Shown in pieces: positions 27,344-36,791 of a stretch of DNA of 64,000 nt. The stretch is from positions 306,846 to 370,845 of the forward strand of contig NZ_JAPCKI010000006.1 in the NCBI RefSeq assembly GCF_028680575.1, written 5' to 3'. Position numbers and translations under genes: made by a program. Position 1 is the stretch's first letter, and the number at the start of each line of letters is the position of its first letter. The DNA comes from Acidovorax benzenivorans (GTDB taxonomy: Bacteria; Pseudomonadota; Gammaproteobacteria; Burkholderiales; Burkholderiaceae_C). Under the pieces are notes generated by a model. That model made no database searches. It was not told where the DNA came from and saw only the letters and a program-made list of their open reading frames with translations.

Positions 27344-28654
27344 ATGCCCGGTTACTCCGACCCCGGCTTTGACACGCTGGCCCTGCACGCAGGCGCCAGC
27401 CCCGACCCCGCCACCGGCGCGCGTGCCGTGCCCATCCACCTGACCACCTCGTTCGTCTTCGAATCGAGCGACCATGCGGCTTCGCTGTTCAACCTGGAGC
27501 GCGGCGGCCATGTCTACAGCCGCATTAGCAACCCGACCAACGCAGTGCTGGAGCAGCGTGTAGCCGCCCTCGAAGGCGGCGTGGGCGCCATCGCCACCGC
27601 CAGCGGCCAGGCCGCGCTGCACCTGGCGATTGCCACACTGATGGGCGCGGGCAGCCACATCGTGGCCAGCACGGCGCTGTATGGCGGATCGCAGAACCTG
27701 CTGCACTACACGCTGTCGCGCTTTGGCATCGAGACCACCTTCGTCAAGCCGGGTGACATCGACGGCTGGCGCGCCGCTGTGCGCCCCAACACCAAGCTCT
27801 TCTTTGGCGAAACCGTGGGCAACCCCGGCCTGGATGTGCTGGACATCCCCACCGTGTCGTCCATTGCGCACGAAGCGGGCGTGCCACTGCTGGTGGACTC
27901 CACCCTCACCTCGCCCTGGCTTATCAAACCGTTTGAACATGGCGCGGACCTGGTCTACCACTCGGCCACCAAGTTCCTCTCGGGCCACGGCACCGTGGTG
28001 GGTGGCATCGTGGTGGATGGCGGCAGCTTTGACTGGGACGGCGCGAAATCCGTCGGCAAGTTTGCCGAGCTGACGCAGCCCTATGACGGCTTTCACAACA
28101 TGGTGTTCACCGAAGAGAGCACCGTGGGCGCCTTCTTGCTACGCGCCCGCCGCGAGGGCCTGCGCGACTTTGGCGCCTGCATGAGCCCGCACACAGCCTG
28201 GCTCATCTTGCAAGGCATCGAAACGCTGCCGCTGCGCATGGCGCAGCACATGCGCAATACCGAGAAGGTGGTCGAATTTCTGGCCGCGCAGCCCTTTGTG
28301 TCGCGCGTGGGCCACCCCATGCTCGCATCCCACCCCAGCCACGCCCTCGCTCAAAAGCTGCTGCCGCGTGGCGCGGGCTCGGTGTTCAGCTTTGACCTCA
28401 AGGGCAACCGCGAGCAGGGCAAGAAGTTCATCGAAACCCTCAAGGTCTTCAGCCACCTGGCCAATGTGGGCGACTGCCGCAGCTTGGTGATCCACCCGGC
28501 CAGCACCACGCACTTCCGGATGAGTGACGACGCGCTGGCGGGCGCAGGCATCAGCCAGGGCACGATCCGCCTGTCCATCGGCCTCGAAGACGCCGACGAC
28601 CTCATCGACGACCTGAAACGCGCGCTGAAAGCCGCCGAGAAAGCCGGGGCCTGA
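27344..28654 (+). CDS. metY: O-acetylhomoserine (or O-succinylhomoserine) sulfhydrylase
   Basis: PLP enzyme of the Cys/Met metabolism family that makes homocysteine from activated homoserine and sulfide. 436 aa; this length and the start GFDTLALHAGASPDPATGAR are typical of MetY rather than the shorter MetZ. PLP Lys at residue 210 in HSATKFLSGHG; substrate loop VYSRISNPTN. Three ATGs occur in frame; 27344 is chosen because GGGAGA lies seven bases upstream. A hydrolase starts two bases after the stop, so the two are co-transcribed. Confidence 0.87.
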   Translation: MPGYSDPGFDTLALHAGASPDPATGARAVPIHLTTSFVFESSDHAASLFNLERGGHVYSRISNPTNAVLEQRVAALEGGVGAIATASGQAALHLAIATLMGAGSHIVASTALYGGSQNLLHYTLSRFGIETTFVKPGDIDGWRAAVRPNTKLFFGETVGNPGLDVLDIPTVSSIAHEAGVPLLVDSTLTSPWLIKPFEHGADLVYHSATKFLSGHGTVVGGIVVDGGSFDWDGAKSVGKFAELTQPYDGFHNMVFTEESTVGAFLLRARREGLRDFGACMSPHTAWLILQGIETLPLRMAQHMRNTEKVVEFLAAQPFVSRVGHPMLASHPSHALAQKLLPRGAGSVFSFDLKGNREQGKKFIETLKVFSHLANVGDCRSLVIHPASTTHFRMSDDALAGAGISQGTIRLSIGLEDADDLIDDLKRALKAAEKAGA

Positions 28655-28656
28655 CC

Positions 28657-29475
28657 ATGCACATCCAAGTCAACGGCGCCACCATCTACTGCTACACCGG
28701 CGGCAAGGCGTTTGATGCCGCCAAGCCCACGGTGGTGTTCATCCACGGTGTGCTCAACGACCACAGCGTGTGGGCCCTGCAAAGCCGCTACATGGCCAAC
28801 CACGGCTGGAACGTGCTGGCCATCGACCTGCCCGGCCACTGCCGCAGTGGCGGCGATGCCCCCGCCACGGTGGAGCAAGGCGCGGACTTCATCGGCGCGC
28901 TGCTCGATGCCGCGGGCGTGCAGCGTGCGGCGCTGGTGGGCCACAGCTGGGGCTCGCTCATCGCCATGGAAGCTGCCGCACGGCTCCAGGACCGCATCAG
29001 CCATCTGGTGCTGGTGGGAACGGCGTTCCCGATGAAGGTGTCGCCCGCACTCATCGAGGCCTCGCAGACCGCCCCGGAGAAGGCGATGCGCATGGTCAAT
29101 GTGTTCTCGCGCAGCACGTTGTCAGCGCCCCCTTCTGCTTTAGGGCCTGGCACCTGGGTGTTTGGCGCGGGCATGGCGCTGGGGCGCAAGGTGCTGCGCA
29201 GCAACACGGCGGTCAACGTGTTCCACCGAGGTTTTGTGGCGTGCGACAGCTATGCCGGTGGCGAAGCGGCCATGGCGCAACTCACCTGCCCGGTGCTGTT
29301 TGCGCTGGGCGCGCAGGACCAGATGACCCCCCCGAAGGCCGCGCAAGGCCTGATCAACGCGGCCCGTGCTGCAGGCCAATCGGTCTCGATCGCCAGCCTG
29401 CCCGTGGGCCACCACCAGATGACCGAGGCGCCGGAAGAAACGCTGTTCGCGCTGCGCGACTTTCTGGCCCGCTGA
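28657..29475 (+). CDS. Alpha/beta hydrolase co-transcribed with metY
   Basis: 272 aa, cytoplasmic. Oxyanion loop IHGVLNDHSVWALQSR, nucleophile elbow GHSWGS (Ser 97), acid in LGAQDQMTPP, His in VGHHQMTEAPEE. Starts two bases after the metY stop, which implies tight coupling. Looks superficially like MetX (homoserine acetyltransferase shares the fold) but is shorter and lacks MetX motifs, so a side role in sulfur amino-acid metabolism is only inference from position. Confidence 0.82.
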   Translation: MHIQVNGATIYCYTGGKAFDAAKPTVVFIHGVLNDHSVWALQSRYMANHGWNVLAIDLPGHCRSGGDAPATVEQGADFIGALLDAAGVQRAALVGHSWGSLIAMEAAARLQDRISHLVLVGTAFPMKVSPALIEASQTAPEKAMRMVNVFSRSTLSAPPSALGPGTWVFGAGMALGRKVLRSNTAVNVFHRGFVACDSYAGGEAAMAQLTCPVLFALGAQDQMTPPKAAQGLINAARAAGQSVSIASLPVGHHQMTEAPEETLFALRDFLAR

Positions 29476-29518
29476 TCCTCGCGGGTCTGTTGAATCCGCT
29501 GACCTGCCAAGCCGCAGG

Positions 29519-30781
29519 TCAGCGTACGCCGCGCCGCCACGCAGGCCACTGCCAAAGCGTGAAGGCGCGCAGCAGCCACTCCACCGGGCCATAGGCGTGT
29601 GTGGCCATCCAGCGGCGGCTCCACGCCAACTGGGCCCCGTAGAGCATGCACACGCCCAGCGCCACCAGCCAGGGCGCCACCCGGCCCACCAGCGCCAGTC
29701 CATAGGCAGTGAAAACCAGCGCCCCCACCAACGACTGCAGCAGGTAGTTGGACAGCGCCATGCGCCCCGCAGGCTCCAGCGCCGCGCCCAGGGGTTGGCC
29801 TACGTGACGGTGCTGAAGTAACCACAGCAGCACCGCCACGTAGCCCAAGGTGAGAAACGGCGCCGTGGCCAGGTCCACCGCCAGCGCGGCCAGCACCACG
29901 TGCTCGGGCTGCTGCACGCTACCGGTGCCCACCTGTGCCGTGGCATAGAACAAAGCCCCCGCCCCTCCCACAGGCAGGCACCACGCCATCCACCGCCGCA
30001 GGCGCGCGGGCTGCTGCGCCATTCGGGCCAGATAACCCGAGCGATGGGCTGCGAGCCCCAGCAGGAACATGGCCAGTGCACAGGGCCCCTGCACAAACAC
30101 CAGCACAAACCAGACGCCTTCGGCCATGTCGCGCCCGCGCTGGGCGATGGCATCCAGGGCGCTCGCGCGGTAGGCCTGTGCAGCCTGCTGCGCCTTGGCA
30201 TGCAGCTCGGCCACCGGCACCTCCAGGGGCGGCACATGCGCTACCAGCCAGGCCAGCAGGCCCCAGCCCCAGGCCACCATGCCCAGCAGCACCAGGGCCA
30301 GCACCGTGGCAGCCACGGGTTTCAGCCCGCGCCAGGCCAGCAGCAGCAAGCCCAGCAGTGCGTAGGTGACCAGGATGTCGCCCGCAAACAGCAGCCAGGC
30401 ATGCGCAAGCCCCAGCAGCAAGAGCCCCAGCAGGCGGCGCAGAAAACGCGGCACAAAGGCGCTGCCGGAGCGCTGCGCCGAATCCATCTGCAGCGCAAAG
30501 CTGTAGCCAAACAGCAGCGAGAACAGCAGGTAGAACTTGGTTTCAAACACCAGGCTCACCAGCAAGCGCACGGCATGGTCCACGGGGCGGGAGAAGGCCG
30601 GGTCTGCCACGCTCACGCCAAAGTAGGTGGATGCAAAACTGCCCGCGTTGACCATGAGGATGCCCAGCAGCGCAAAACCGCGCAGCGCGTCGATGGCGCG
30701 CTCGCGCCCGGCACTGGCCGCTGCAGGCTGAACGGGGTCGGGGGGGCGGAGTGGTTCGATGGAGTGCACGGCCTGGGTCAT
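29519..30781 (-). CDS. DUF418 family membrane protein
   Basis: 420 aa with about ten hydrophobic segments; inner membrane. It begins near residue 26 with RERAIDALRGFALLGILMVN, the acyltransferase-3-like opening of DUF418/YeiB proteins, and ends with the DUF418 domain (GRMALSNYLLQSLVGALVFT then GPVEWLLRAFT). Function in the family is not established. Its ATG overlaps the TGA of the TetR gene by four bases (ATGA), so the pair is translationally coupled and probably controlled by that repressor. Confidence 0.85.
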   Translation of the reverse strand: MTQAVHSIEPLRPPDPVQPAAASAGRERAIDALRGFALLGILMVNAGSFASTYFGVSVADPAFSRPVDHAVRLLVSLVFETKFYLLFSLLFGYSFALQMDSAQRSGSAFVPRFLRRLLGLLLLGLAHAWLLFAGDILVTYALLGLLLLAWRGLKPVAATVLALVLLGMVAWGWGLLAWLVAHVPPLEVPVAELHAKAQQAAQAYRASALDAIAQRGRDMAEGVWFVLVFVQGPCALAMFLLGLAAHRSGYLARMAQQPARLRRWMAWCLPVGGAGALFYATAQVGTGSVQQPEHVVLAALAVDLATAPFLTLGYVAVLLWLLQHRHVGQPLGAALEPAGRMALSNYLLQSLVGALVFTAYGLALVGRVAPWLVALGVCMLYGAQLAWSRRWMATHAYGPVEWLLRAFTLWQWPAWRRGVR

Positions 30782-31386
30782 GCCCCCCCTCCTGCCGGCA
30801 CCACCACTGCGGCCAGAGCCCCCAGCACCAGCGTGTGATAAGCCTGCGCATCGAAATGCTCTTCCACCATGGCCCGGCCAAAGGCACCGTCCAGCAGCAG
30901 CAGGATCCAGTCGGCGGCCTGCGCGGGCGGCATGGCCAGGCGGGCCTGGCCGCGCTCCACGGCGGTTGCCAGCAGGTGCACCAGCTGGGCCTTGCGGCCA
31001 GCCTCGCTCTGGGCCACGCTGGCAAACACCTCGGGGTTGCGCACGGCTTCGGCCAGCACCTCCAGGCCGATGCGCGTGTACACCGGGTCGGCCAGCAGGG
31101 CCAGGCTTTCTTCCACGATGGCGATCAAGGCATCGTAGAGGTTGCGGGCACCCGCCGCAGCGGCGAAACGCGCGGCCGTCTCGCACTGGTCCTCTTCCAC
31201 GATGGCCGCGATGATGGCCTCTTTGGTGGGGAAGTAGTGGAACAGGTTGCCAGGGCTCATGCCCGCCTCGGCGCAGATCTCGGCGGTGCGGGTGGCATGA
31301 AAGCCCTTGCGCATGAAGCAGGCCACGGCCGCCTCCAGGATCTGCTGGCGCCGCGCCTGATGGCGCTCGGGGTCCACGGTACGCAT
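30778..31386 (-). CDS. TetR-family transcriptional regulator
   Basis: 202 aa. N-terminal helix-turn-helix (about 13-60) with ILEAAVACFMRKGFHATRTA and AGMSPGNLFHYFPTKEAI, the canonical TetR recognition helix. The C-terminal ligand domain is unassigned. It leads the two-gene unit with the DUF418 protein and is preceded by a palindrome at 31408-31435 that is probably its own operator. Confidence 0.92.
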   Translation of the reverse strand: MRTVDPERHQARRQQILEAAVACFMRKGFHATRTAEICAEAGMSPGNLFHYFPTKEAIIAAIVEEDQCETAARFAAAAGARNLYDALIAIVEESLALLADPVYTRIGLEVLAEAVRNPEVFASVAQSEAGRKAQLVHLLATAVERGQARLAMPPAQAADWILLLLDGAFGRAMVEEHFDAQAYHTLVLGALAAVVVPAGGGA

Positions 31387-31407
31387 GTCAAAAACCTTGC
31401 GCAGTTA

Positions 31408-31435
31408 TTAATAGATCAACCAGTCGATTTATTAA
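31408..31435. promoter_or_regulatory. Candidate TetR operator
   Basis: TTAATAGATC ... GATTTATTAA, ten-base arms with one mismatch and an eight-base centre, 22 bases upstream of the TetR start in an AT-rich promoter segment. Position and symmetry fit autoregulation. Confidence 0.65.
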
Positions 31436-31581
31436 AACACTGCACCCGCGCCCCTGTCAAATCCGCTACCCCATTGCTGCGGGCTTGGGCGTATAAAGCG
31501 CCAGGAGCCGCCTCGTTCCATTGCTCGCAGCGAGCATGCGGGATGTTGGCAGGCTCCTGAACTACAACAGAGGAGACAACG

Positions 31582-31923
31582 ATGGACATCAGCGCGCCAA
31601 CCAGCACCACGCCCACCGACCCGCGCAGCTTCAAGAGCTTTGCCGATTTCTACCCGTTCTATCTGAGCGAGCACAGCAACCGCACCTGCCGCCGCCTGCA
31701 TTTCGTGGGCTCGACACTCGCCCTGGTCTGCCTGGGCATGATGGTGGCCACCGGCAAGCCCCAGTACCTGCTGTACGGCCTCCTCTGCGGCTACGGTTTT
31801 GCCTGGGTGGGGCACTTTGGTTTCGAGAAGAACAAGCCCGCCAGCTTCAAGCGCCCGCTTTACAGCTTCATGGGCGACTGGGTGATGTACAAGGACATCT
31901 GGACAGGGAAAGTCCCGCTGTGA
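31582..31923 (+). CDS. DUF962 / Mpo1-like membrane protein
   Basis: 113 aa. Motif FYPFYLSEHSNRTCRRLHFVG at the N-terminal side (His-rich, metal-binding in yeast Mpo1, a 2-hydroxy-fatty-acid dioxygenase), two hydrophobic segments, then WVGHFGFEKNKPASFKRPLY near the end; the EHSNxxxRxxHFxG and HFxxEKNxPA blocks are the DUF962 hallmarks. Strong AGAGGAGA ribosome-binding site. Divergent from the TetR gene. The enzymatic role in bacteria is not settled. Confidence 0.9.
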   Translation: MDISAPTSTTPTDPRSFKSFADFYPFYLSEHSNRTCRRLHFVGSTLALVCLGMMVATGKPQYLLYGLLCGYGFAWVGHFGFEKNKPASFKRPLYSFMGDWVMYKDIWTGKVPL

Positions 31924-31931
31924 CTACACGA

Positions 31932-31985
31932 CAAGTCAAATTAGCCGGTAGCGCTTGATTTACAAGCGCAAGCAGCTATATTTTG
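31932..31985 (-). repeat. Dispersed repeat, copy E
   Basis: Minus strand: ATAGCTGCTTGCGCTTGTAA then CAAGCGCTACCGGCTAATTT. GCGCTTG/CAAGCGC arms form a perfect seven-base stem. Starts nine bases after the DUF962 stop codon. Confidence 0.78.
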
Positions 31986-32073
31986 TATAGCAAATCCACT
32001 CACTGCCACACCTACTGCCAGAACCACAGGCACCACCACGGGCACGGGCGGCCGACTGGCTCACACGAACGGC

Positions 32074-33324
32074 TCAGCCCGGCTGCAATACGTCGGCCAT
32101 GCGCAAGGTTTCCAGCCGCGCGTTGGCCCACAGCGGCCCGAGGCTCTCCACACGCTGCAGCAGCAGGCGCTGAACCAGGGGCGCGAGCAGGGTGCTCGCG
32201 GGGTCGGCCAGCAACACGTAGCGCGACTCGGGCACATCGGCAGCGCTCACGGCGGCCTCACTCACCTGCCCTACCCAATCCAGCGCGGTCAGGGCCTCCA
32301 GCACGGGCTCCAGTTGCAGTCCATCCACCCGCAGCAACTGGGCCAGCTGGCTGGAGCGCAAGCCTTTTATGGGCTGCTGGCGCGCACGTTGCAGCGCCTG
32401 CAGCACCTCCACCGCCAGTTGAAACGTCCAGCCCGCCACCGTGCCACGCCGGGCCACACCCGCCAGCAGGCTGGGCAAGTAGGCGGTGACCACGGCGCCC
32501 AGCAGCACGATGACCCAGGCCACATAGATCCACACCAACAAAATGGGCAGCGTGGCAAACGCGCCGTACACCACCGAATAGGTGGGCACCTTGCCCAGGT
32601 ACACCGCCAGCACCTTCTTGGCCAGCTCGATGCACACCGCTACAAAGAAGCCCCCCGTCCAGGCATGCCGCCACTTCACCGGCGTATTGGGCACATAGTG
32701 GTACAGCGCAGCCATGCCCCCCGCCAGCACCACAAACTGGATGGAATCGAACAGCAACTGCACGCCATCGGGCAGGCGCTTGACCAGCCCGCCCGAGGCC
32801 GACATCACATACGACGTGAGCGCCAGGCTGGCCCCCATCAGCAGCGGGCCGAGCGTGATAGCGGCCCAGTAGATCAGCACCCGCTGACCCAGGGGCCGCA
32901 GGCGCTGCACGCGCCAGATGTCGTTGAGGGTACGGTCGATGGTGAGGATCAGCGCCAGCGCCGTGGCCAGCAAGATGCTGAACCCCGCCACCCCCAGACT
33001 GCTGGCCTTGGCCGCAAACTGCGTGAGGTAGCCCAGCACCTGGCGCGAGATACTGTCGGGCACCAGGCTGCTGACCAGCCAGCCCTGCAGCGCGTCCTGC
33101 AACTTGCCGAAGATGGGGAACGCGGTGAACACCGCCAGCGCCACGGTGAAGAAGGGCACCAGCGCCAGGATGGTGGTGAAAGTCAGGCTGCTGGCCGTGA
33201 GGCCCAGGTGGTCCTCACGAAAGCGCTCGCGCAGCGTCTGGGCCGTGGTCTTCCACGGGAAGTGCGACAGCTCGGTCATCAGCGCCTCTGCGCGCGACGC
33301 TACTGTCTGTAAGGAGAAGGGCAT
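32074..33324 (-). CDS. YihY/BrkB-family inner-membrane protein
   Basis: 416 aa. The YihY domain (about 30-310) has six membrane segments, starting with LRERFREDHLGLTASSLTFTT (the conserved region in which the protein enters the membrane) and including GAFATLPILLVWIYVAWVIVLLGA. A C-terminal cytoplasmic part of about 100 residues resembles a winged-helix-like tail found in betaproteobacterial members. Once called ribonuclease BN by mistake; the function is unknown. The ATG at 33324 was chosen over an upstream glycine-rich extension. Divergent from the DUF2069 gene with 21 bases between them. Confidence 0.87.
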   Translation of the reverse strand: MPFSLQTVASRAEALMTELSHFPWKTTAQTLRERFREDHLGLTASSLTFTTILALVPFFTVALAVFTAFPIFGKLQDALQGWLVSSLVPDSISRQVLGYLTQFAAKASSLGVAGFSILLATALALILTIDRTLNDIWRVQRLRPLGQRVLIYWAAITLGPLLMGASLALTSYVMSASGGLVKRLPDGVQLLFDSIQFVVLAGGMAALYHYVPNTPVKWRHAWTGGFFVAVCIELAKKVLAVYLGKVPTYSVVYGAFATLPILLVWIYVAWVIVLLGAVVTAYLPSLLAGVARRGTVAGWTFQLAVEVLQALQRARQQPIKGLRSSQLAQLLRVDGLQLEPVLEALTALDWVGQVSEAAVSAADVPESRYVLLADPASTLLAPLVQRLLLQRVESLGPLWANARLETLRMADVLQPG

Positions 33325-33345
33325 GGCCGATATGATGCCACCCCA

Positions 33346-33792
33346 ATGACTGACTCCCCCGCAGCCCCCTCCTCCCCCGCCGCCCATCCCATGCCCTCCG
33401 ACCACGGTGTGGCAGCCACCCGCTGGGTGGCTACCGGCAGTCTGCTGGCCCTGATTGTTCTGTGCTTGGCGTGGGAGCTGGCGCTAGCCCCCATGCGGCC
33501 TGGCGGCTCGTGGCTGGCGCTCAAGGCGCTGCCGCTGTGCATACCGCTGGCAGGCATCCTCAAGAACCGCATGTACACCTACCGCTGGGTCAGCCTGGTG
33601 ATCTGGCTGTACTTCATCGAAGGCGTGGTGCGCGGCTGGGGCGACAAGCCGCCGTCACAATGGCTGGCCTGGGGCGAAGTGGCCTTGTGCCTGGTGCTGT
33701 TCACCGCCTGCACGCTGCATGTGCGCGTGCGCCAGCGCAATGCCAATGCAGCAGCCACCGCAGAGGCCGACGCTGCGACGCCAAGCCCCTGA
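33346..33792 (+). CDS. DUF2069 membrane protein
   Basis: 148 aa with four hydrophobic segments; the family core LKALPLCIPLAGILKNRMYTYRW followed by IWLYFIEGVVRGW is clear. Function unknown. The C-terminus is Ala/Glu-rich and probably cytoplasmic. Divergent from the YihY gene and 60 bases upstream of the FAD-linked oxidase on the same strand. Confidence 0.88.
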   Translation: MTDSPAAPSSPAAHPMPSDHGVAATRWVATGSLLALIVLCLAWELALAPMRPGGSWLALKALPLCIPLAGILKNRMYTYRWVSLVIWLYFIEGVVRGWGDKPPSQWLAWGEVALCLVLFTACTLHVRVRQRNANAAATAEADAATPSP

Positions 33793-33852
33793 TGCTCACA
33801 ACGCAGCGCCCTACCCGCCCCCATTCAACGCACTGACCACACCGTTTTGCCC

Positions 33853-35268
33853 ATGACCACTTTGCTTGACACCCTGCGCGCCATCGTTGGCCCCACCCAC
33901 GTACTCACCGAAGGCGACCTGACTGCCTGGGAGCAGGACTGGCGCCGCCGCGTGCGCGGCAAGGCCCTGGCAGTGGTGCGCCCCGCCAACACGCAGGAAG
34001 TGGCCGCCGTGGTCAAGGCCTGTGCGGCAGCGGGCACTGCCATCGTGCCCCAGGGTGGTAACACGGGCCTGGCCGTGGGCTCCACGCCCGATGGCAGCGG
34101 CACGCAGATCGTGCTGAGCCTCACGCGCATGAATGCGGTGCGCAGCGTGGACACCGACAACCTGACCATGACCGTGGAAGCGGGCTGCATCCTGCAGAAC
34201 CTGCAGGACGTGGCCGAGAAGGCTGGAGTGCTGTTCCCCCTGAGCCTCGCGGCCGAGGGCAGCTGCACCATCGGCGGCAACCTGGGCACCAACGCGGGCG
34301 GCACGCAGGTGGTGCGCTATGGCAACGCGCGCGACCTGTGCCTGGGCCTCGAAGTGGTCACAGCCCAGGGCGAGGTATGGGACGGCCTCAAGGGCCTGCG
34401 CAAGGACAACACCGGCTACGACCTGCGCGACCTGTTCATCGGCAGCGAAGGCACGCTGGGCATCATCACCGCAGCGACCATGAAGCTCTACCCCGAGCCC
34501 GCCGCACGCCTCACCGCCTGGGCCGCCGTGCCATCCATGGAACACGCCGTGGCGCTGCTGGGCCTGGCGCACAAGCAGCTGGGCGCGGGCCTCACGGGCT
34601 TTGAGGTGATGGGCCAGTTTGCGCTGAGCCTGGTGGGCAAACACATGCCGCAGCTGCGCGTGCCCTTCCTCGGAGACGAAAACGCGCCGTGGTGCGTACT
34701 GCTCGAAAACTCCGACAGCGAATCCGAAGAACATGCGCGCGCACGGTTTGAATCGCTGCTGGAGACGGCTTTTGAAATGGGCTGCGTGACTGACGCCGTG
34801 GTGGCCGAGAACCTCACGCAGGCGCACCAGCTGTGGCACATCCGCGAGAGCATTCCGCTCGCGCAGGCCGAAGAGGGCCTGAACATCAAGCACGACATCT
34901 CCGTGCAGATCTCGCGCATCCCCGCCTTCGTGGCGCACACCGACGCGGTGCTGCAGCGCGAGATCCCCGGCGTGCGCCTGGTCAACTTCGGCCACCTGGG
35001 CGATGGCAACCTGCATTACAACGTGCAGGCGCCCGCTGAAGGCGATGCCAAGGCATTCCTGCGCGAACATGAGCAACATGTGCACCACCTGGTGTACGAA
35101 GCCGTGGCCGAGTTTGGCGGCTCGTTCTCGGCCGAGCATGGCATTGGCGAACTCAAGGCCGACAAGCTCGCCAAGTACCAGTCGCCCGTGGCCCTGTCGA
35201 TGATGCGCGCCATCAAGCAGGCGCTGGACCCGCAGGGCATCATGAACCCGGGGCGGGTGCTGCAGTAG
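33853..35268 (+). CDS. FAD-binding oxidase, GlcD/D-2-hydroxyacid dehydrogenase type
   Basis: 471 aa. PCMH-type FAD domain with PQGGNTGLAVGSTPD near residue 65 and SLAAEGSCTIGGNLGTNAGGTQVVRYG, then the FAD-oxidase C domain with the metal-binding His in NFGHLGDGNLHYN and the terminal SAEHGIGELKADKL. Most like D-lactate or D-2-hydroxyglutarate dehydrogenases that reduce quinone or ETF. Glycolate oxidase GlcD is less likely because glcE and glcF are absent. The ATG at 33853 is two codons inside the longest frame (TTG). Confidence 0.88.
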   Translation: MTTLLDTLRAIVGPTHVLTEGDLTAWEQDWRRRVRGKALAVVRPANTQEVAAVVKACAAAGTAIVPQGGNTGLAVGSTPDGSGTQIVLSLTRMNAVRSVDTDNLTMTVEAGCILQNLQDVAEKAGVLFPLSLAAEGSCTIGGNLGTNAGGTQVVRYGNARDLCLGLEVVTAQGEVWDGLKGLRKDNTGYDLRDLFIGSEGTLGIITAATMKLYPEPAARLTAWAAVPSMEHAVALLGLAHKQLGAGLTGFEVMGQFALSLVGKHMPQLRVPFLGDENAPWCVLLENSDSESEEHARARFESLLETAFEMGCVTDAVVAENLTQAHQLWHIRESIPLAQAEEGLNIKHDISVQISRIPAFVAHTDAVLQREIPGVRLVNFGHLGDGNLHYNVQAPAEGDAKAFLREHEQHVHHLVYEAVAEFGGSFSAEHGIGELKADKLAKYQSPVALSMMRAIKQALDPQGIMNPGRVLQ

Positions 35269-35429
35269 TCCAGTAGATTTGCGCGAGCCCTCACGGGCTT
35301 CACGGTGGCCACGAGCAGTGACACACCGGCGGCGAAAGCAGCCCTCGGGTAGTCCCCTTGGCCACGCAGTGCCGACTGGCGTAGCATGTAGCAAGACGTA
35401 ACCGCTCAAGCTCCCACAGCTGCCCCGCT

Positions 35430-36767
35430 ATGCATGCCTTGCCTTTGCCGATCTATGAAACAGTGTTTCGTGAGCTACCCGACGCGGTTTTTCTGATTGA
35501 TCCCGAGACCTCCAACATCCTGGACTGCAACGATGCAGCGCTGACGCAGGTGGGGCTTGCACGCCACGAGATCGTGCAGCATTCAGTGCTGAGTCTGCAG
35601 CGTGATGTGGTCGGTGTTGAACAATGGAGCAGTATTGCCCAGGTGATTCGCGAGTCCAAGGGGTACTACTTCGTAGGGCAACACCGGCACAAGAGCGGGG
35701 CTGAAGTCCCTGTGGAGGTGCACACCAGCTGTTTCATGCGCGAGGGGCGAGAGCTGTTTCTCTCCATCGCTCGCGACATCACCCAGCGTGTTGCCAGCGA
35801 GCGCGATCTGGCCAATCGCGAAGCCCTTTTGAGTTATGCGCTCACAGAAGCGTCTGACGGGCTGTGGGACTGGAATCTGGCGACCAATGAAGTTTTTTTC
35901 AGCCCGCAACTCAAGCGTATGCTGGGATATGGGCCGCAGGAAATGCCCCCGCAGCTGCAGACGTGGGAGAGCAACATCCACCCTGACGACGCGCCCTGGG
36001 TACAACTTGTCTTGCGAGAACATGTGGAGGGCCTGCGCGAACGCTATGACGCGGAGTACCGCCTGCGCAACCGCAACGGTCACTACCTCTGGGTGCACGA
36101 CCGCGGACGGGTCTGTGAGCGCGACGCTGATCGCAAGCCGTCACGGTTGGTTGGCATGGTGGAGAACATCACTGACCGAAAAAATGCCGAGCTGGCGCTG
36201 CAGGAGCTTGCTGCGCACGACATGCTCACGGGGTTGCTGAACCGACGCGAATGCGAGCGTGTACTCCGCCAGCAAATCGACCTGTGTCGTCGGCTCGAGA
36301 TATGCCTGGGGCTGTGTATTTTTGATCTGGATCGGTTCAAGAGCGTGAACGATCGCTTTGGGCATGCGGTGGGCGACAAAGTGCTGCACGGTGTAGCGCA
36401 GCTGGCGAAAAGTCAGATCCGCTCGACCGACTACCTTTTTCGCTGGGGTGGAGAAGAGTTCTTGATGCTCTGCCCCGGCATAGGCCTGCACGATCTGGTG
36501 ATACTTGCAGACCAGATTCGCCACAAGATCGAGCAATTGTCTTGGCCCGAGCTCGAACATGAGGGCCCCATCACCTGCAGCTTTGGTGTAGCAGTGTGCC
36601 CCGACCACGGCCACACGGCGGATGCGCTTTTCATGTCCGCAGACTCAGCCATGTACCGAGCGAAAGCCAACGGGCGCAACCGCGTTGAGTGCGGAGCACC
36701 CGTGAAGCCGCCATCGCAGGTGCCCTACCCGAGGTCAGAGGTACCCGGCAGACCCATGATCTACTGA
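35430..36767 (+). CDS. PAS-PAS-GGDEF diguanylate cyclase
   Basis: 445 aa, soluble. First PAS about 10-120 (ELPDAVFLIDPETSNILDCN), second PAS/PAC about 135-265 (GLWDWNLATNEVFFSPQLKR ending VGMVENITDRKNAE), GGDEF domain about 275-430. The active site is intact (GGEEF, 340-344) and the inhibitory site RSTD (331-334) is five residues upstream, so product feedback by c-di-GMP is expected. Base composition is slightly less GC-biased than in its neighbours. No partner gene adjacent; the next gene is convergent. Confidence 0.93.
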   Translation: MHALPLPIYETVFRELPDAVFLIDPETSNILDCNDAALTQVGLARHEIVQHSVLSLQRDVVGVEQWSSIAQVIRESKGYYFVGQHRHKSGAEVPVEVHTSCFMREGRELFLSIARDITQRVASERDLANREALLSYALTEASDGLWDWNLATNEVFFSPQLKRMLGYGPQEMPPQLQTWESNIHPDDAPWVQLVLREHVEGLRERYDAEYRLRNRNGHYLWVHDRGRVCERDADRKPSRLVGMVENITDRKNAELALQELAAHDMLTGLLNRRECERVLRQQIDLCRRLEICLGLCIFDLDRFKSVNDRFGHAVGDKVLHGVAQLAKSQIRSTDYLFRWGGEEFLMLCPGIGLHDLVILADQIRHKIEQLSWPELEHEGPITCSFGVAVCPDHGHTADALFMSADSAMYRAKANGRNRVECGAPVKPPSQVPYPRSEVPGRPMIY

Positions 36768-36791
36768 CGCAACAGCAGACCCACCAACGAG

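Noticed and set aside
31408..31435. AT-rich segment as a horizontally acquired boundary
   Set aside because: It is short, promoter-like and between normal GC-rich genes; no integrase, tRNA or direct repeat is nearby.
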